Of a stretch of 64,000 nt of DNA, positions 1-12,629 are shown in pieces (the stretch's first letter is position 1; every line of letters starts with the position of its first letter). The stretch comes from Lepus europaeus. Lineage: Eukaryota > Chordata > Mammalia > Lagomorpha > Leporidae. Where the stretch lies: assembly GCF_033115175.1 (NCBI RefSeq), contig NW_026909534.1:1077701-1141700 (forward strand), in the 5' to 3' direction. The position numbers were made by a program, and so were the translations under genes. The notes below the pieces were generated by a model that worked only from the letters and a program-made list of their open reading frames with translations, had not been told where the DNA came from and did not search any database.

Positions 1-85
1 CCAAAAGAAGCTCCTGGCTTCTGGCATTGGATTGGCACAGCTCTGAACATTGGAGCCAATTGGAGAGTGAACCATCAGATGGAAG

Positions 86-131
<46 letters not shown>

Positions 132-204
132 GCCTCTCCTCTTTCTGTGTTATTCTGACTTTCAAATAAATAAATAAATAAATAAATAAAATCTTTTTAA
201 AAAG
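1..204 (+). mobile_element. CSINE, cut by the window edge
   Basis: The 3' half of a C-repeat SINE with (CT)n at 93-125 and a seven-fold AAAT tail. The minus SINE at 205-520 lies in its tail, since AAATAAATAAATC resumes after it. Confidence 0.85.
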
Positions 205-520
205 ATTTTAAGGGTTAAAGTGTTAAACTGTCTTTCCAGTGAGGAAGAGAGACAGAGAGAAAGGTCTTCCATTGGCTGGTTCACTCCCAAAATGGCTGCA
301 ACAGCTGAAGCTGTGCCAATTCGAAGCCAGGAGCCAGGAGCTTCCTCAGGTATTCCATGTGGTTGCAAGGGCCCAAGGACTTGGGCCATCTTCTATGCTT
401 TCCCAGGCCATAACAAAGAGCTGGATTGGAAGAGGAGCAGCCAAGTTTGAACTGGAGCCATAAGCGATGCTGGCACCACAGATGGAGGATTAACCTACTG
501 TGCCACAGTGCCAGCCCTCA
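205..520 (-). mobile_element. CSINE inserted in the preceding SINE tail
   Basis: It reads agagacagagagaaaggtcttcc...gccacagtgccagccc, the complement of a C-repeat. Confidence 0.85.
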
Positions 521-574
521 AATAAATAAATCTTTAAAAAAAAGTTTCTCAAAAAACAAGAAAAGGAAATTAAC

Positions 575-785
575 CTGGGAAAAGCAATGATTTTGAACAG
601 CCATTGTCTTCCTTTTTTTTTTGTTTGTTTGTTTGTTGGACTCTTCACTTACTATAAATTAATCTTTGGTGTATAAAATTAATTGAAAATAAAATTTAGT
701 ATAAAAGATGATGTGGAATAAGAGAGGGAAGAAGAGAGTGGGAAGGTGAGAGATCATGCTCCATGGGAAGAATCACACTATTCTT
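575..785 (+). mobile_element. L1 3' UTR fragment
   Basis: It resembles the L1 3' UTR at 5400-5640 (gttggactcttcacttactataaa, purine-rich gagggaagaagagagtggg). A SINE follows directly. Confidence 0.55.
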
Positions 786-1110
786 TTTTTTTTTGACAGG
801 CAGAGTGGATAGTGAGAGAGAGAGACAGAGAGAAAGGTCTTCCTTTTTGCCATTGGTTCACCCTCCAATGGCCGCTGTGGCCAGTGCATCATGCTGATCT
901 GAAGCCAGGAGCCAGGTGCTTCTCCTGGTCTCCCATGCGGGTGCAGGGCCCAAGCACTTGGGCCATCCTCCACTGCAGTCCCAGGCCATAGCAGAGAGCT
1001 GGCCTGGAAGAGGGGCAACTGGGATAGAATCCGGCACCCCAACTGGGACTAGAACCCAGTGTGCTGGCAACATAAGGTGGAGGATTAGCCTGTTAAGCCA
1101 CGGAGCTGGC
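781..1110 (-). mobile_element. CSINE
   Basis: Poly-T, then gacaggcagagtgga; it ends gttaagccacggagctggcc. This subtype lacks the AAATAAA tail. Confidence 0.88.
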
Positions 1111-2096
1111 CAGAATCACTATATTCTTAAAACTGTACTTATGAAATTCATGAAGTCTGTATTCCTTATATAAAAGGATTCTTTTGATAAAAAATGAAGG
1201 ACTAAGTTTAATAGTAGTTAGATTGGCTTATAATTGGATATTGATCATATAAAGGGGTCATATTAGTGAAATAAGACAATAAAATGCAAATTTTATGACA
1301 TAAATTGCATTTTGATCATTATAGTTAGAATTAGGATAATAAATAGAGTGATCAGTAGACATAAAAAAACTTGGTGAACAATAACCCAGAAAATTATTTT
1401 ACTGTCAGAAAATTTTTAAATTCAAGGAATTTAAATCAAGGAACACTGAAAAGTAAACATAAAGAATTTTCATCAAATTGACAAAATCACAATGAAAAAG
1501 TTAACCAGGAAAGGCTACAGTTCTCTGTACTAGGATTGATACACACTACATCCTGATGTGTATGTATCATAGAAATAAAAGATAAAAATTTAAAAATATG
1601 TGTTCATGTTAATATATAACCTATATTCTATTACTGGAAGTGACAGGAAAAATATAGGAGCAATAATAGAATGACAAACATATACAACATATATTAAATG
1701 TGCATTAAATTTGAGAAATCAAAGAAAAAATCAACAATGATAAAGAGAATATCATACCATTTATCAAAAAAATGCTGACATGTAAGATACTGACATCTAC
1801 AGTGACACTTAGGAAAATACTAATAATCAAAGATTTAAGTACATTCTCATAAACCAGAGAAAGTTAAAGGTATATTACCTGGAAACAGAGAATGATAATA
1901 TTGGCCAAAAGTGCTTCCAATGAACTGTATACATAAAAGTGGCAAAAATTCACAAAATTTGCCTTTGTTTATGATGTTCTAACATAAAATTTGAGCTGCA
2001 TACTGATAGTTTTAGTCCTAGGATGGACTTTCATTAAGCTGCTAACAATTTACACAATTGACGAGTGTAAATTCAAAGAAAAACAAAATATACAAA
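1111..2096. other. AT-rich DNA, nothing recognised
   Basis: About 1 kb of AT-rich sequence has no long frame, no SINE and no L1 signature that I can see. Confidence 0.5.
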
Positions 2097-2201
2097 GAGG
2101 TATACTAATTGGAATATAAATTATACTTTCATTAGTGTGAATGAAGTCAGATACTTGATAATATAAATAATAATGAGATAATCACATGTAAGGGATTTTT
2201 T
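2097..2201. repeat. Left copy of 105-bp direct repeat flanking an L1 3' UTR
   Basis: The repeat starts GAGGTATACTAATTGG and ends at AAGGGATTTTTT. It recurs at 3106-3209 with one base missing. The L1 3' UTR lies exactly between the copies, so it behaves as a very long target-site duplication. Confidence 0.85.
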
Positions 2202-3105
2202 AAAAATTTTTTATTTCATAAATGTGAATTTACAAAGTGCAACTTTTATATTGTTGTGGCTTCCCCCTCAACCTCCCTCCCTCCCATGGCCCTCCCCTCT
2301 CCCTCTCCCATCCCACCCTTTATTGAGTTTCATTTTCAATTACCTTCATATACTGAAGATCAACTTAGTATATACTAAGCAAGGATTTCAACAGGCTGCA
2401 TTCACACAACCACACAAGGTATAGGGTATTGTTCCACTAGTAGTGTTTTTAAGTTTCATAGTAAAACATATTAAGGACAGAGATCCTACATGGGGAGCAT
2501 GTACCCAGTGACTCCTGTTGTTGATTTAACAATTGGCACTTTTATTTATGACGTCAGCAATCACCCAAGACTCTTGCTATGAGCTGTCTAGGCTATGGAA
2601 GTCCCTTGAGTTCACCGACTCTGAACTTGTTTAGTCAAGGCTGTGTCACAGTGGAGGTTCCTTCCTCCCTTCAGAGAAAGGCACCTCTCTCCTTGATGGC
2701 CTGTTCCTTCTGCTGGGGTCTTGTTCACCAGAATCTTTCATTTAGATTGTTTTTTGCCACCATGTCATGGCTTTCCATGCCTGTGAGACTCTCATGGACC
2801 TTTTAGCCAGATCCGAATGTCCCAAGGGTTGATTCTGAGGCAGGAGTGCTGTTTTGGGCATTTGCCATTCTATGAGTCTGCTGTGTGTCCTGCTTCCCCC
2901 GCAGGATCATTCTCTCCCTTTTAATTCTATCCTTCATTATTTGCTTACACTGGTCTTATTTGTGAAATCTCTTCGACACATACCCTATCTTTTTGATCGG
3001 TTGTGTATTTATACTTATCACTTTACCAAGTGCACTGGCATTGGTACCTGCCTCCTTGGTAAGATTGATTTGAAATCCCCTGGCACATTTCTAGTTCCAC
3101 CATTG
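2202..3105 (-). mobile_element. 5'-truncated L1, 3' UTR only
   Basis: Poly-T at the left and the complement of the L1 3' UTR polypurine tract (cctccctccctcccatgg near 2275) give minus orientation. The sequence parallels the 3' UTR of the 5.1-kb elements near 47.6-48.0 kb and then continues into ordinary L1 3' UTR. It is flanked by an unusually long direct repeat. Confidence 0.75.
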
Positions 3106-3209
3106 GAGGTATACTAATTGGAATATAAATTATACTTTCATTAGTGTGAATGAAGTCAGTACTTGATAATATAAATAATAATGAGATAATCACATGTAAG
3201 GGATTTTTT
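3106..3209. repeat. Right copy of 105-bp direct repeat
   Basis: It is nearly identical to 2097-2201; the only difference I see by eye is one deleted A in gtcagtact. Confidence 0.85.
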
Positions 3210-3269
3210 TTAAAATAGCACATTATATCTACATTAAAAGCAGAAAATAAGGAAGACAAAGGAATGTAA

Positions 3270-4030
3270 ACAAAAGTTACACCTTTGCCAAAGATAAGTT
3301 GGTTGCAGATGCATGGATTGATTTCTGGAGTTTATATTCTGTTTGATTGGTCTACCATTTTTTTGCATGAGTACCAGGCTGTTTTGACTATAATTGCCTT
3401 GTACTATGTCTTGAAATTAGATATTATGATGCATCCAGCTTTATTTCTCTTGTATAGGATTGGTTTAATTATGCAGGGTCCCTTGTGTTTCCAAATGAGT
3501 TTCAGAATCATTTCTTCTAGATATGCAAAAAATTGTGATTTGGATCACATTGAATCTATAAATTGCTTTTGGTAGTATGGACATTTTGATGAAATTGACT
3601 CTTCCTTTTTTAAAAATTTTTGACAGGCAGAGTGGACAGTGAGAGAAAGGTCGTCCTTTGTCGTTGGTTCACCCTCCAATGGCCACTGCGGCCAGCGCAC
3701 TGTGGCCGGCACACCGCGCTGATCCAAAGGCAGGAGCCAGGTGCTTATCCTGGTCTCCCATGGGGTGCAGGGCCCAAGCACTTGGGCCACCCTCCACTGC
3801 ACTCCTGGGCCATAGCAGAGAGCTGGCCTGGAAGAGGGGCAACCAGGACAGAATCCGGTGCCCCGACCAGGACTAGAACCCGGTGTGCCAGTGCCACTAG
3901 GCGGAGGATTAGCCTGTTGAGCCACAGTGCCAGTTGAAGTTGACTCTTCCAATCCATGAATATGGAAGATTTTTCAATTTTTTAATGTCTTCATGTATTT
4001 CTTTTTTTAGTGTTTTGTAATTTTCATTCT
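3270..4030 (-). mobile_element. L1 ORF2 3' fragment, antisense
   Basis: The minus strand reads like the C-terminal ORF2 region (rc of gattgatttctggagttt and of catgctgttttgactataattgcc). It is split by a SINE at 3608-3936. It lies head-to-head with a plus-strand ORF2 fragment starting near 4031. Confidence 0.7.
3608..3936 (-). mobile_element. CSINE inside the antisense L1
   Basis: It is flanked by GAAATTGACTCTTCC / GAAGTTGACTCTTCC, a 15-bp target duplication with one mismatch. Confidence 0.9.
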
Positions 4031-5700
4031 CAGATGTAAAAAAAAAGATCCTCAAATTCATATGGAAAAACAAGAGACCCCAAATAGCTATATCACTCTT
4101 ATACAACAACAACAAAGAGCTGGAGGCATCCCAAGCCAGATTTTAAGAGATAGTACAGGGCAGTTATAACCAAAAGAGCCTGATACTGGCACAAAATAAA
4201 ATTAGATGTATAGAACAATGTAACACAATAGAAACTCCAGAATATAATGTACATATCTACAACTACTCTTTGACAAAGAAGCTAAAATCAATCCCTGGAA
4301 CAATAACAGTCTCTTCTACAAATAGTGCTAGCAACACTGGATCTCTGAATGCAGAAGTATGAAACAAGATCCATACCTTAAAATTTACACAAAAATCCAC
4401 TCAAAATGGATCAGGGACCTAAATCTATGACCAATACCATCAACTTACTAGAGAACATTGAGTGAACCCTACTCTGCAAGACATTGGCATAGGCAAACAC
4501 TTCCTGGGAAAGACCCCAGAAGCACAGGCAATCAAGTCCAAAATTGACAAATGGGATTACATCAAGCTGAGATGCTTTTGCACTGAAAAATAAACACTCA
4601 GCAAAGTGAACAGGTGACTGAAAGAATGGGGAAAAGTATTTGCAAACCACACAACTGGTAAAGGATTGACAACAGAATCTATGAGGAGCTAAAGAAATTA
4701 AACAACAAAACAAACAATCCAGTGAATAACTGGGAAAGGGATTTGAACCGGCATTTTGTGAGAGAAGAAATTCAAATGGCCATAAGACACTTGCAAAAAT
4801 GTTCAGGATCACTAGCCATGAGGGAAATGCAAATCAAAACCGCAATGAGGTTTCACAGTTAGAATGGCCTGCATATAGCAATCAACAAATGACAAAAGCT
4901 GGTGAGGATGTGGGGAAAAAGTTACCCTGGTCCACTGTTGGTGGGATTGTAAACTGGTGCAAGCCACTGTGAAAGACCGTATGGAGATATCTTACAAATC
5001 TGATTATAGACCTACCATATGATCCAGCCATCCCACTCCTTGGAATTTACCCAATCCAAATTAGCATATGAAAGAAAGAGTTATCCATAACCCCATGTTC
5101 ATTGCAGCACAATCCACAACAGCTGACATCTGGGAACAATCCAGATATCAATCAATTGTTGACTTGTTAAGAAAATTATGCTATATACACACTATGGCAT
5201 ACTACTCAGTTATAAAAAAAAAGAAGAAAGAATAAGAAACCCTGTCTTTTGCAACAAGATAGATGCAACTAAAAACCATTATACTTAGTAAAATAAGCCA
5301 GTCCTCAAAAGACAGATATCATATGTTTTCCCTGATCTGAGGTAGCTAATAGAGTACCTAAAATGTAATGTATTAGAATTAGATACACATTTTGAGATTT
5401 GATGATTGTTTACAAGCCCTTGTCTCTTCCACTGAGGAACAGTAATTTTTTTAATTTATTTTTTTCTTCATACTATTTGCTGACTTGTTGAACTCTTACT
5501 TAGTGTAAACTATAAAATCATTAAGTAAACTGAAAACAGACTTTGTAAAAGTTAAGTGGGAATGCGAGAGGGAAGAGGAGAAAGGGTTGGAGTGTGTGTG
5601 GGAGGGAAGGTATTGAGGGAAGTGTCACTTACATTCATTAATCTGTATATATGAAATATATCAAACTTACATTACTTAAATAAAATTTTAAAAATAAGTA
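4031..5700 (+). mobile_element. L1 ORF2 3' end and 3' UTR
   Basis: It carries typical L1 ORF2 C-terminal sequence (ggaggcatcccaagccag, aacactggatctc, aatgggattacatcaagctg), then a 3' UTR with a G-rich stretch (5560-5610) and an A-rich tail near 5690. It is degenerate, with no open frame. Confidence 0.8.
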
Positions 5701-6982
5701 AATATTTAAAATTCAAAAAATTTATACCAATAACCAGAACTTTAAAGGTGTTTGTATATATAATCATATATATCTGTGTGTGTTTATGACATTACAATGT
5801 AAATGTACATATATATAATTTGTAATATAAATGTATATAGAGCAACACTTTGACATTTTTATAATGCATTTATCATCAGAAAAGAACAGCTCAGATTTCT
5901 GTAATAATCCAGTTTCTGATCATTACAAGAATGAAGAGTAAGCCACCAAGTTGTAGCTCATAATCTCTGTTTCTCTGTGTTTCCAAGTCTACCAACCTCT
6001 AAAATTAAATAAACATACATAATTCTGGGATAAAAATAACATTAAGATCCCACTATTCTCCCACATAAATTTCAGAAAATGTACTAGTATCTAGACACAT
6101 AGTGGCAAATTTATATATGTATAAAATATATGTATGTTATATATGTTACATATATTCATAAATATATTACATTGAGGAGAAAGAATTATTATCCTTGGCT
6201 AAAATGACCCTGAGACACTGTGTACCTGACAGTTTCCAGGGCAACTTATAGAATGTTGGGAGTGATGATGATCTTATAATAAAAGTTAAATCTCCATGGC
6301 CACAGATTCACAGGCTTCTGATTGGCCTAGACTAAAATATTTGTGCAAAAGAGTGACTCCAGTGAATTTAAAAATTAACTTAAAGTTTCATAATTAAAGG
6401 TTAATTTTAAGTTCCATGAATGTCTGTAAGGCTAAGAATGAAATCTCCTGCTAATGAGTGATGGAACTGGCCCTAAATTGTTCTCAAATACTATGAAAAT
6501 AAAATTTGGATATCTTCCAGAATTTAGATAGTTGATGGCCTTACAATGATCAAATAAATCATGGTATCCTGAAGTTCCCTGCACTAGAATTGGCACAAAT
6601 TAGGTTATTGACTATTTATTAAGGTGGTAATAATAAATTTAAATCAACATGAAAAATAGAAAAATAGAGAAATATTCATTTCAATATATGTTGTATATTG
6701 ACAGTTGTGTGTACAAATGGTAAATTTAGTAGAAGCAGAAACAAGGTTACAAGGAGATGTAACAGACATTAATAAAAATAGCCCTAAATACACATTTAAA
6801 TACAGAAAATTTGTGCTCTCTTAAATCAAAGAAAGCTTATGCCATTTAATTCAGTAATTCTAAAGCCAAGATAAAATTGTATCAATCTAATGCATGGAAA
6901 TTTTAAAGAGAATGACAATTTTGACTCTCTAAAAATAAAAAAGCTATAAGAAAGTGTCATTGAAAGTGTAAAAGAATGTAGC
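5701..6982. other. AT-rich DNA with one member of a diverged repeat pair
   Basis: No genes are seen. 6450-6760 is a diverged direct relative of 7740-8040. A TATATA-rich stretch lies at 5750-6180. Confidence 0.5.
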
Positions 6983-6983
6983 A

Positions 6984-7314
6984 TTCGGCTGGTGCCATGG
7001 CTTACTAGGCTAATCCTCCACCTGTGGTGCCGGCACCCCGGGTTCTAGTCCTGGTCAGGGTGCTGGATTCTGTACCGGTTGCCCCTCTTCCAGTCCAGCT
7101 CTCTGCTGTGGCCTGGGAAGGCAGTGGAGGATGGCCCAAGTCCTTGGGCCCTGCACCCACATGGGAGACCAGGAGAAGCACCTGGCTCCTGGTTTCAGAT
7201 CAATGTGGTGCATTGGCCAAAGCTGCCACTGGGGGGTGAACCAACGGCAAAGGAAGACCTTTCTCTCTGTCTCTCTCTCTCTCACTATCCACTCTGCCTG
7301 TCCAAAAAAAAAAA
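6984..7314 (+). mobile_element. CSINE
   Basis: A full element from ggctggtgccatggc to the A tail, with target duplication AATGTAGCATTC / AATGTAACATTC. Confidence 0.9.
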
Positions 7315-8044
7315 TGTAACATTCTAAAATTATTTGATAGTCCATAAAGATGGAGGTTGCTAAGACAACTTGAACATTATTTAGTGCATTCATGACATGA
7401 AAATGTAAGTGCCCCAAAGAATCATCACACCTTGGCAGTGCTAATATTGGTTTCCATGTGGATATTGACATACTCAGATGAAATTAATGAAAGACAAAAT
7501 AAAAAATAGAAACCTGATGCACATGGAAGTTAAAACTTTGTTTTGCCCTCAGTAACAATGTGTATTTTAATGTGAGCCATAATTAAAAAACAAATATGTG
7601 GATGAGTATTTGGTGAAAAAACAGTCCAGAATAAACTGGAAAAAATTACAGTATGATACAGACTTGTAGTTTGGAAAATTTTGCACAATCAGAAAATAAT
7701 TTACAGTTCCAGGAGCATCTAGAAACATTAAGAATGTATCCTATGCTGATGACCATGATGGTGCTGGCACTGCAATGTACTCAAATTCTATACACATAAC
7801 AGTTGCTGGGACTTCCAGCATTTAGAGTGAGTTGATGACCACACAATTATAAACCAAACCATGGTGCCCATCATTTCCCTATGTTAGGACTGTCACAAAT
7901 CAGGTTACTCATTACACATTCAGGTGACAGTAGTAAATGATAAAATAAATATGCATTCCATGGAAGGCATTTAATTTTGATTATATGGTGTATAAATTAG
8001 TAATTTGGCAGAAACAGAGTCATAATCATATAGAGATGGGCTAA
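7315..8044. other. AT-rich DNA with second member of the diverged repeat pair
   Basis: No gene is seen. 7740-8040 aligns by eye with 6450-6760 (ttgatgacc...aaccatgg...cacaaatcaggttac). Confidence 0.5.
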
Positions 8045-10088
8045 TAATTGGATGGCGGAGTAGGGAGGGAGCTTACTGCTCTTGCCCAGGAAAAGAGTTT
8101 TAAAAAAGTGGAGATAGAGTAGTCTCAGGGAAGAGTTAGGGAAAAAATGGCAGAGGAAACTCTACTGACATTAGAGGGACTTGGTGGACCCACATGGGTG
8201 GCATGGTGCCCATGGATCACGACTCCAACAACTGAGAGCCTATGCACCAGAACTGGAAGGTGAGGTGAGACAAGACCACAATAGCCCGAGCCACTGGCAA
8301 AAAAAGTGGCAGGAACCTAGAGGGAATGAGGTTTAAATCTCCGTGGGGGAAAGTGTGCCAGCCAAACTAGAGGGGAGGAAAAAAGGGACAATACAGACAC
8401 ATTTATCTCTCTCCAATCATCTCACAAATGTGTGCAAGCTGATAGAACAGGAGCCACTTTGGACATACATAACAGCTGTGCCAGCTTGTGTTTGCACCTG
8501 GCAACAGCTGAGTGGAGACTCCTGACTCTCGTGGGGAGAAAAACAGGGAACTAGGAACTTGTGACTGTGTGAAGCTTCCAAAGCAGGACTGTGAAAAAAT
8601 AAAAAACTGAGGGTGTGTGGGGAGACTCGCAGTGTGGCTAGGACTTTGAGCACTCTCGGTTTGAGATGCCACAAGTTGGGGGTTCCTGGTTACCCGATGA
8701 GACATTGCTGGAGAATCTGAACTTACACTGAGGACTACACAGATCCTTTGTGTGGTTCTTTGGACAGAGCAGATGAATATTATACCCACTGGGGCTAGTA
8801 CTCAGGCATTGGTTTCCATTGAGGAGAAGAGCCCAGCTGGGCAGAATATTCTACTGATTAAAAAAAAAAGAGACAGGGCCGGCGCCGTGGCTCACTAGGC
8901 TAATCCTCCACCTTGCGGCGGTGGCACACTGGGTTCTAGTCCCGATCAGGGCACCGATCCTGTCCCAGTTGCCCCTCTTCCAGGCCAGCTCTCTGCTGTG
9001 GCCAGGGAGTGCAGTGGAGGATGGCCCAAGTACTTGGGCCCTGCACCCCATGGGAGACCAGGAGAAGCACCTGGCTCCTGCCATAGGATCAGCGCAGTGT
9101 GCCGGTCGCAGCGTGCCTACCACGGCGGCCATTGGAGGGTGAACCAATGGCAAAAGGAAGACCTTTCTGTCTCTCTCTCACTGTCCACTCTGCCTGTCAA
9201 AAAAAAAATAGAAATTAAAAAAAAAAGAGAGAGACAGAAGATTTAACATGCCAAACTTGGGTATGTCACCTTAGGCACATCCTTAACCCTGGAGACTGAA
9301 CAGAGCTCTCTGGCCATAGCCATTACAAGCCTCTAGAGATTCAGTGAAAGTAGACAGTACACTTATCTACAGAGTCATAGTACAAAGATAAAAGCCATAG
9401 CAGTGGAAAAAAAAATAAGAAACCAATGAGTATCTTAAAAATGCTAAACAAATGCAAAAATATGAGAAACAAAAATAAGGAAGACATCATGACACTCCCA
9501 AAAGAACATGACACTTCAATACTAGATTATGAACATGATGATAGAAGAAATGTAAGAAATAGAGCTCAAAAATTTGATCATAAGATTACATAGAAGTAAT
9601 CAAAAGAAAATGCACAAACTACTGAAATCCATGAAGGACACGAAAGAAAATTTCTCCCATGAAATTGAAATTATAAGGAGGGATCAAGATAACATGAATT
9701 CAGTAGGACATGAAATTGAGATATTAAAGAGAAATCAAAGTGAAATGAAGAATTCAATAGAACAAATAAAAAATGCAGTAGAGAGCCTTAAAAATAGAAT
9801 CAATGAGGTAGCAGAGAGAATATCTGACTTAGTAGACAGAGCACAGGAAAGCATACAGTCAAACCAAAGACAAGAAGTGGAAATTAGAAATCTAAAAACA
9901 CTGTTGGGAATCTACAGGAAACTATTAAAAAAAAAAAAACCAACATTTGGGTTCTAGGAATTCCTGAAGGCATGGAGAGAGACAGCATTAGAAGGCATTT
10001 TTAGTGAAATACTAGCAGAAAAAGAGAGAGATGTCCAAGTACAGGAAGCACACAGAACTTCAAATAGACATGATCAGAAAACATCCTT
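8045..10088 (+). mobile_element. L1 5' UTR and ORF1 fragment, sense
   Basis: It starts with a GGATGGCGGAGTAGGGAGGG promoter end like the 44.5-kb element. An ORF1-like region follows from about 9400, with a 127-codon open stretch at 9574-9957 that is coiled-coil rich (IEQIKNAVESLKNRINE). It contains a SINE at 8877-9230. The copy is old and frame-broken. Confidence 0.75.
8877..9230 (+). mobile_element. CSINE inside the L1 5' UTR
   Basis: A complete head (gggccggcgccgtggctcac) through CT-rich DNA to two A runs. Confidence 0.9.
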
Positions 10089-10640
10089 GTCATAACAAAT
10101 TTTCTTTCATGTCCTTCATGGATTTCAGTAGTTTGTGCATTTGCTTTTGATTACTTCTATGTAATCTTATGATCAAATTTTTGAGTTCTATTTCTTGCAT
10201 TTCTTCTATCTTATCATCTTTATATTCTAATATTGAAGTGTCATGTTCTTTTGGGAGCATCACGATGTTTCCTTACTCTTGTTTCTTGGATTCTTGCATT
10301 TGTTCGGCATTTGTGGAGATATTCACCTTTTTTTTTTTCCCTGCTGTGGTAGTTTTTATCATTGTATTATGACTGTAGATAAATGGACTTTCTGCTTTCA
10401 GTGAATCTCTAGAGGCTTCTAGTGGGTATGGCCAGAGAGCTTTGTTCAGTTCTCAAGGGTAAAGGGTATGCCTGAGGTGACACACCCAGGTTTGGCATGG
10501 TAAATCTCCTTTTTTTTTTTTTTTTAAATTGGAAGGGAGTTATATTCTGTTCAGCTGAGCTCTTATCTTCAATGGAGCCCAGTGCCTGAGTACTAAATCA
10601 AATGGGTATAATATTTGCTCTGTCCAAGGACCACATAATG
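10089..10640 (-). mobile_element. L1 ORF1/5' UTR fragment, antisense
   Basis: This is the reverse complement of the start of ORF1 and the end of the 5' UTR of the adjacent sense copy (10100-10380 pairs with about 9400-9660). With 8045-10088 it forms a fold-back. Confidence 0.7.
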
Positions 10641-10735
10641 ATCTGTGCTCCCCATGTGGGACCTCTGTCCTTAATGAGCTGTACCATGAGAATTAACAGT
10701 AAATCGAGTCTTCAAACACCTGTTTAGCTGGGACC
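10641..10735 (+). mobile_element. L1 3' UTR scrap joined to the antisense 5' UTR
   Basis: The sequence gatctgtgctccccatgtgggacctctgtcctta matches the L1 3' UTR seen at about 54420-54460 in the same orientation. It joins the antisense 5' UTR directly. Confidence 0.55.
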
Positions 10736-11277
10736 CTAGAAAAAGTGCTCAGGCAAGCAATATTGTGAAAAATTAGTTCTAAGTAATATGAAAGAAAACC
10801 CAGACAAAACAGCAGTCCAGCAAATCATACAACCTCACTGAAACTACCAGCAGCCACACCATTCATTTTCTATTAAATCTGTTTATAAGATTTAATTTGA
10901 TAAACACTTGTAAGAAGCTGTGAGGACTTAAACAGAGATGAAGAGCTATTTCTAATGGAGGTGGAATGGATTACTTGCACAGCTATTATCTAGATGGGAA
11001 ATTAAAGAGCTACTGAAGCTAGATGCATCCTAGCATTTGTAGCCCTGTTATCAAGGGATGGCCATGCAACCTAGGTAAAGTGTTCCTCCTGAGGGTATCT
11101 TGAGGAATTAACTGAATGTAAATCAGATTTATGTAAATCAAGTAAGGACTTTGTAAATTGGAAGGGATAAAAACACATTTTCAACAAAAATGAGGGCCAC
11201 CTGTAGGAGCAGGGAGTAATACAATAAAAAAGGTTATAAAAATTATAGTAAAGTTAAATTAATACAAGTTGTACTAC
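10736..11277. other. Apparently unique DNA
   Basis: No coding, repeat or RNA signal is recognised. Confidence 0.5.
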
Positions 11278-11596
11278 AGGGGCCAGTGCTGTTGCACAGC
11301 AGGTTAATGCCCTGGCCTGAAGTGCCAGCTTCACATATGGGCACTGGTTGAGACCTAGCTGCTCCACTTCCAATCCAGATCTCAGCTATGGCCTGGGAAA
11401 TAGTAGAAGGCCAAAGTGCTTGGGCCCCCGCACCTACATGGGAAATCTGGAGAAGCTCCTGGCTTTGGATCAGCACAGTTGCGGCTGTTGTGGCCAATTG
11501 GGGAGTGAACCATTGGATGGAAGATCTCTCTCTGCCTCTCCTCTTTCTGTTTAACTCTGACATTCAAATAAATAAAGAAATCTTTTTTAAAAAGTG
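11278..11596 (+). mobile_element. CSINE
   Basis: From ggggccagtgctgttgc to an AAATAAATAAA tail; GTGTACTACA-like duplication on both sides. Confidence 0.9.
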
Positions 11597-12249
11597 TACT
11601 ACATTTATGCTCCTGCTTCTCTGTTGCAATGGGTACCACCTGGATAGACTTCATTCCATGTTCTTTTCAAGGCAATTAGGAATTGAATGAAGTAGAGTGG
11701 AAAAGGGGGATCATGAATGAAAAAAGGCATTATGCATTCAGTAATACAGGAAAATTCAGATAAGTGTTGCAACTTATAGGGTTTCAGATTGTCCCTTTAA
11801 AGAATGAGGGTGATGTGTGGGATAACATCTACTTGCATATTCAAATAGACCTTGGGTAGTGGAGTCTAATCCAGATGTGCACACAGATAAGTTGAAATTT
11901 CTCATGGGCATATAGGTCACCACAAACTCATTCCCTTGTACTGCACACACACTTATTTTCCAGGGCTGGAGTACCCATTACGGCTGGAACATATGTCACT
12001 TGATATGCCTATGGTCACCTCAGTGGTTTGCACAATAATGTGGGGAAAGAATCCTGGGTGGCCAACAAAGCATCCATAAAACAAATAACTTTGTAATTGA
12101 TGAAGATGGTGTTCCAAATAACTGTTGCAACAACTGTTACTCAACTTGTAGATATTTATTAACAAAATTTACATAAGAGAGTACAGTTCAGTTCATATAC
12201 TTGATCCCACTCACAATAATGAGAAACCAAAACTACAGGTTGTATAAGA
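11597..12249. other. DNA downstream of the decayed finger array
   Basis: No gene is recognised. It may hold the end of the zinc-finger 3' UTR (candidate AATAAA at 12160-12155). Confidence 0.4.
12155..12160 (-). terminator. Candidate polyadenylation signal for the zinc-finger gene
   Basis: TTTATT on the plus strand reads AATAAA on the minus strand about 100 bp beyond the last finger traces. Position is the only support; AATAAA also occurs by chance in this AT-rich DNA. Confidence 0.25.
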
Positions 12250-12629
12250 GAAAAAATTTCTGAAGAACGGTTAACCACTCTCTGTCACAATTCATCATGA
12301 AAACTGCCCCAATACTTACTAAGGTGTGATTCCACCAAAGAATTCTTTCAAACAAATTATACTTCAGGGACTTCTCTCTGTAATCTTGATATGTTTTGTG
12401 GAAGTTTGCCTAATAATAAAGGTATTTCCCAATACAATACAGTCATAGGATATTTTCTTTCTGTGAGTTGTCAGGTAACCATTGAGAGATGACATATGGT
12501 ATATAACTTTTCTATGCATGTATGTTTTCTCATTTCTGAGTCTCTTCATGTGAATTGATTAATGGCAGAACAATTTTTTCACATTCATTAAATTTGACAT
12601 TTTGCTGTATGAATTCTCTGGTGTTTGTT

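Noticed and set aside
3545..3952. 135-codon frame on the minus strand
   Set aside because: It lies across a SINE and an L1 border; the SINE consensus itself is open in several frames, as in the similar frames near 20136, 36437, 39776 and 61658.
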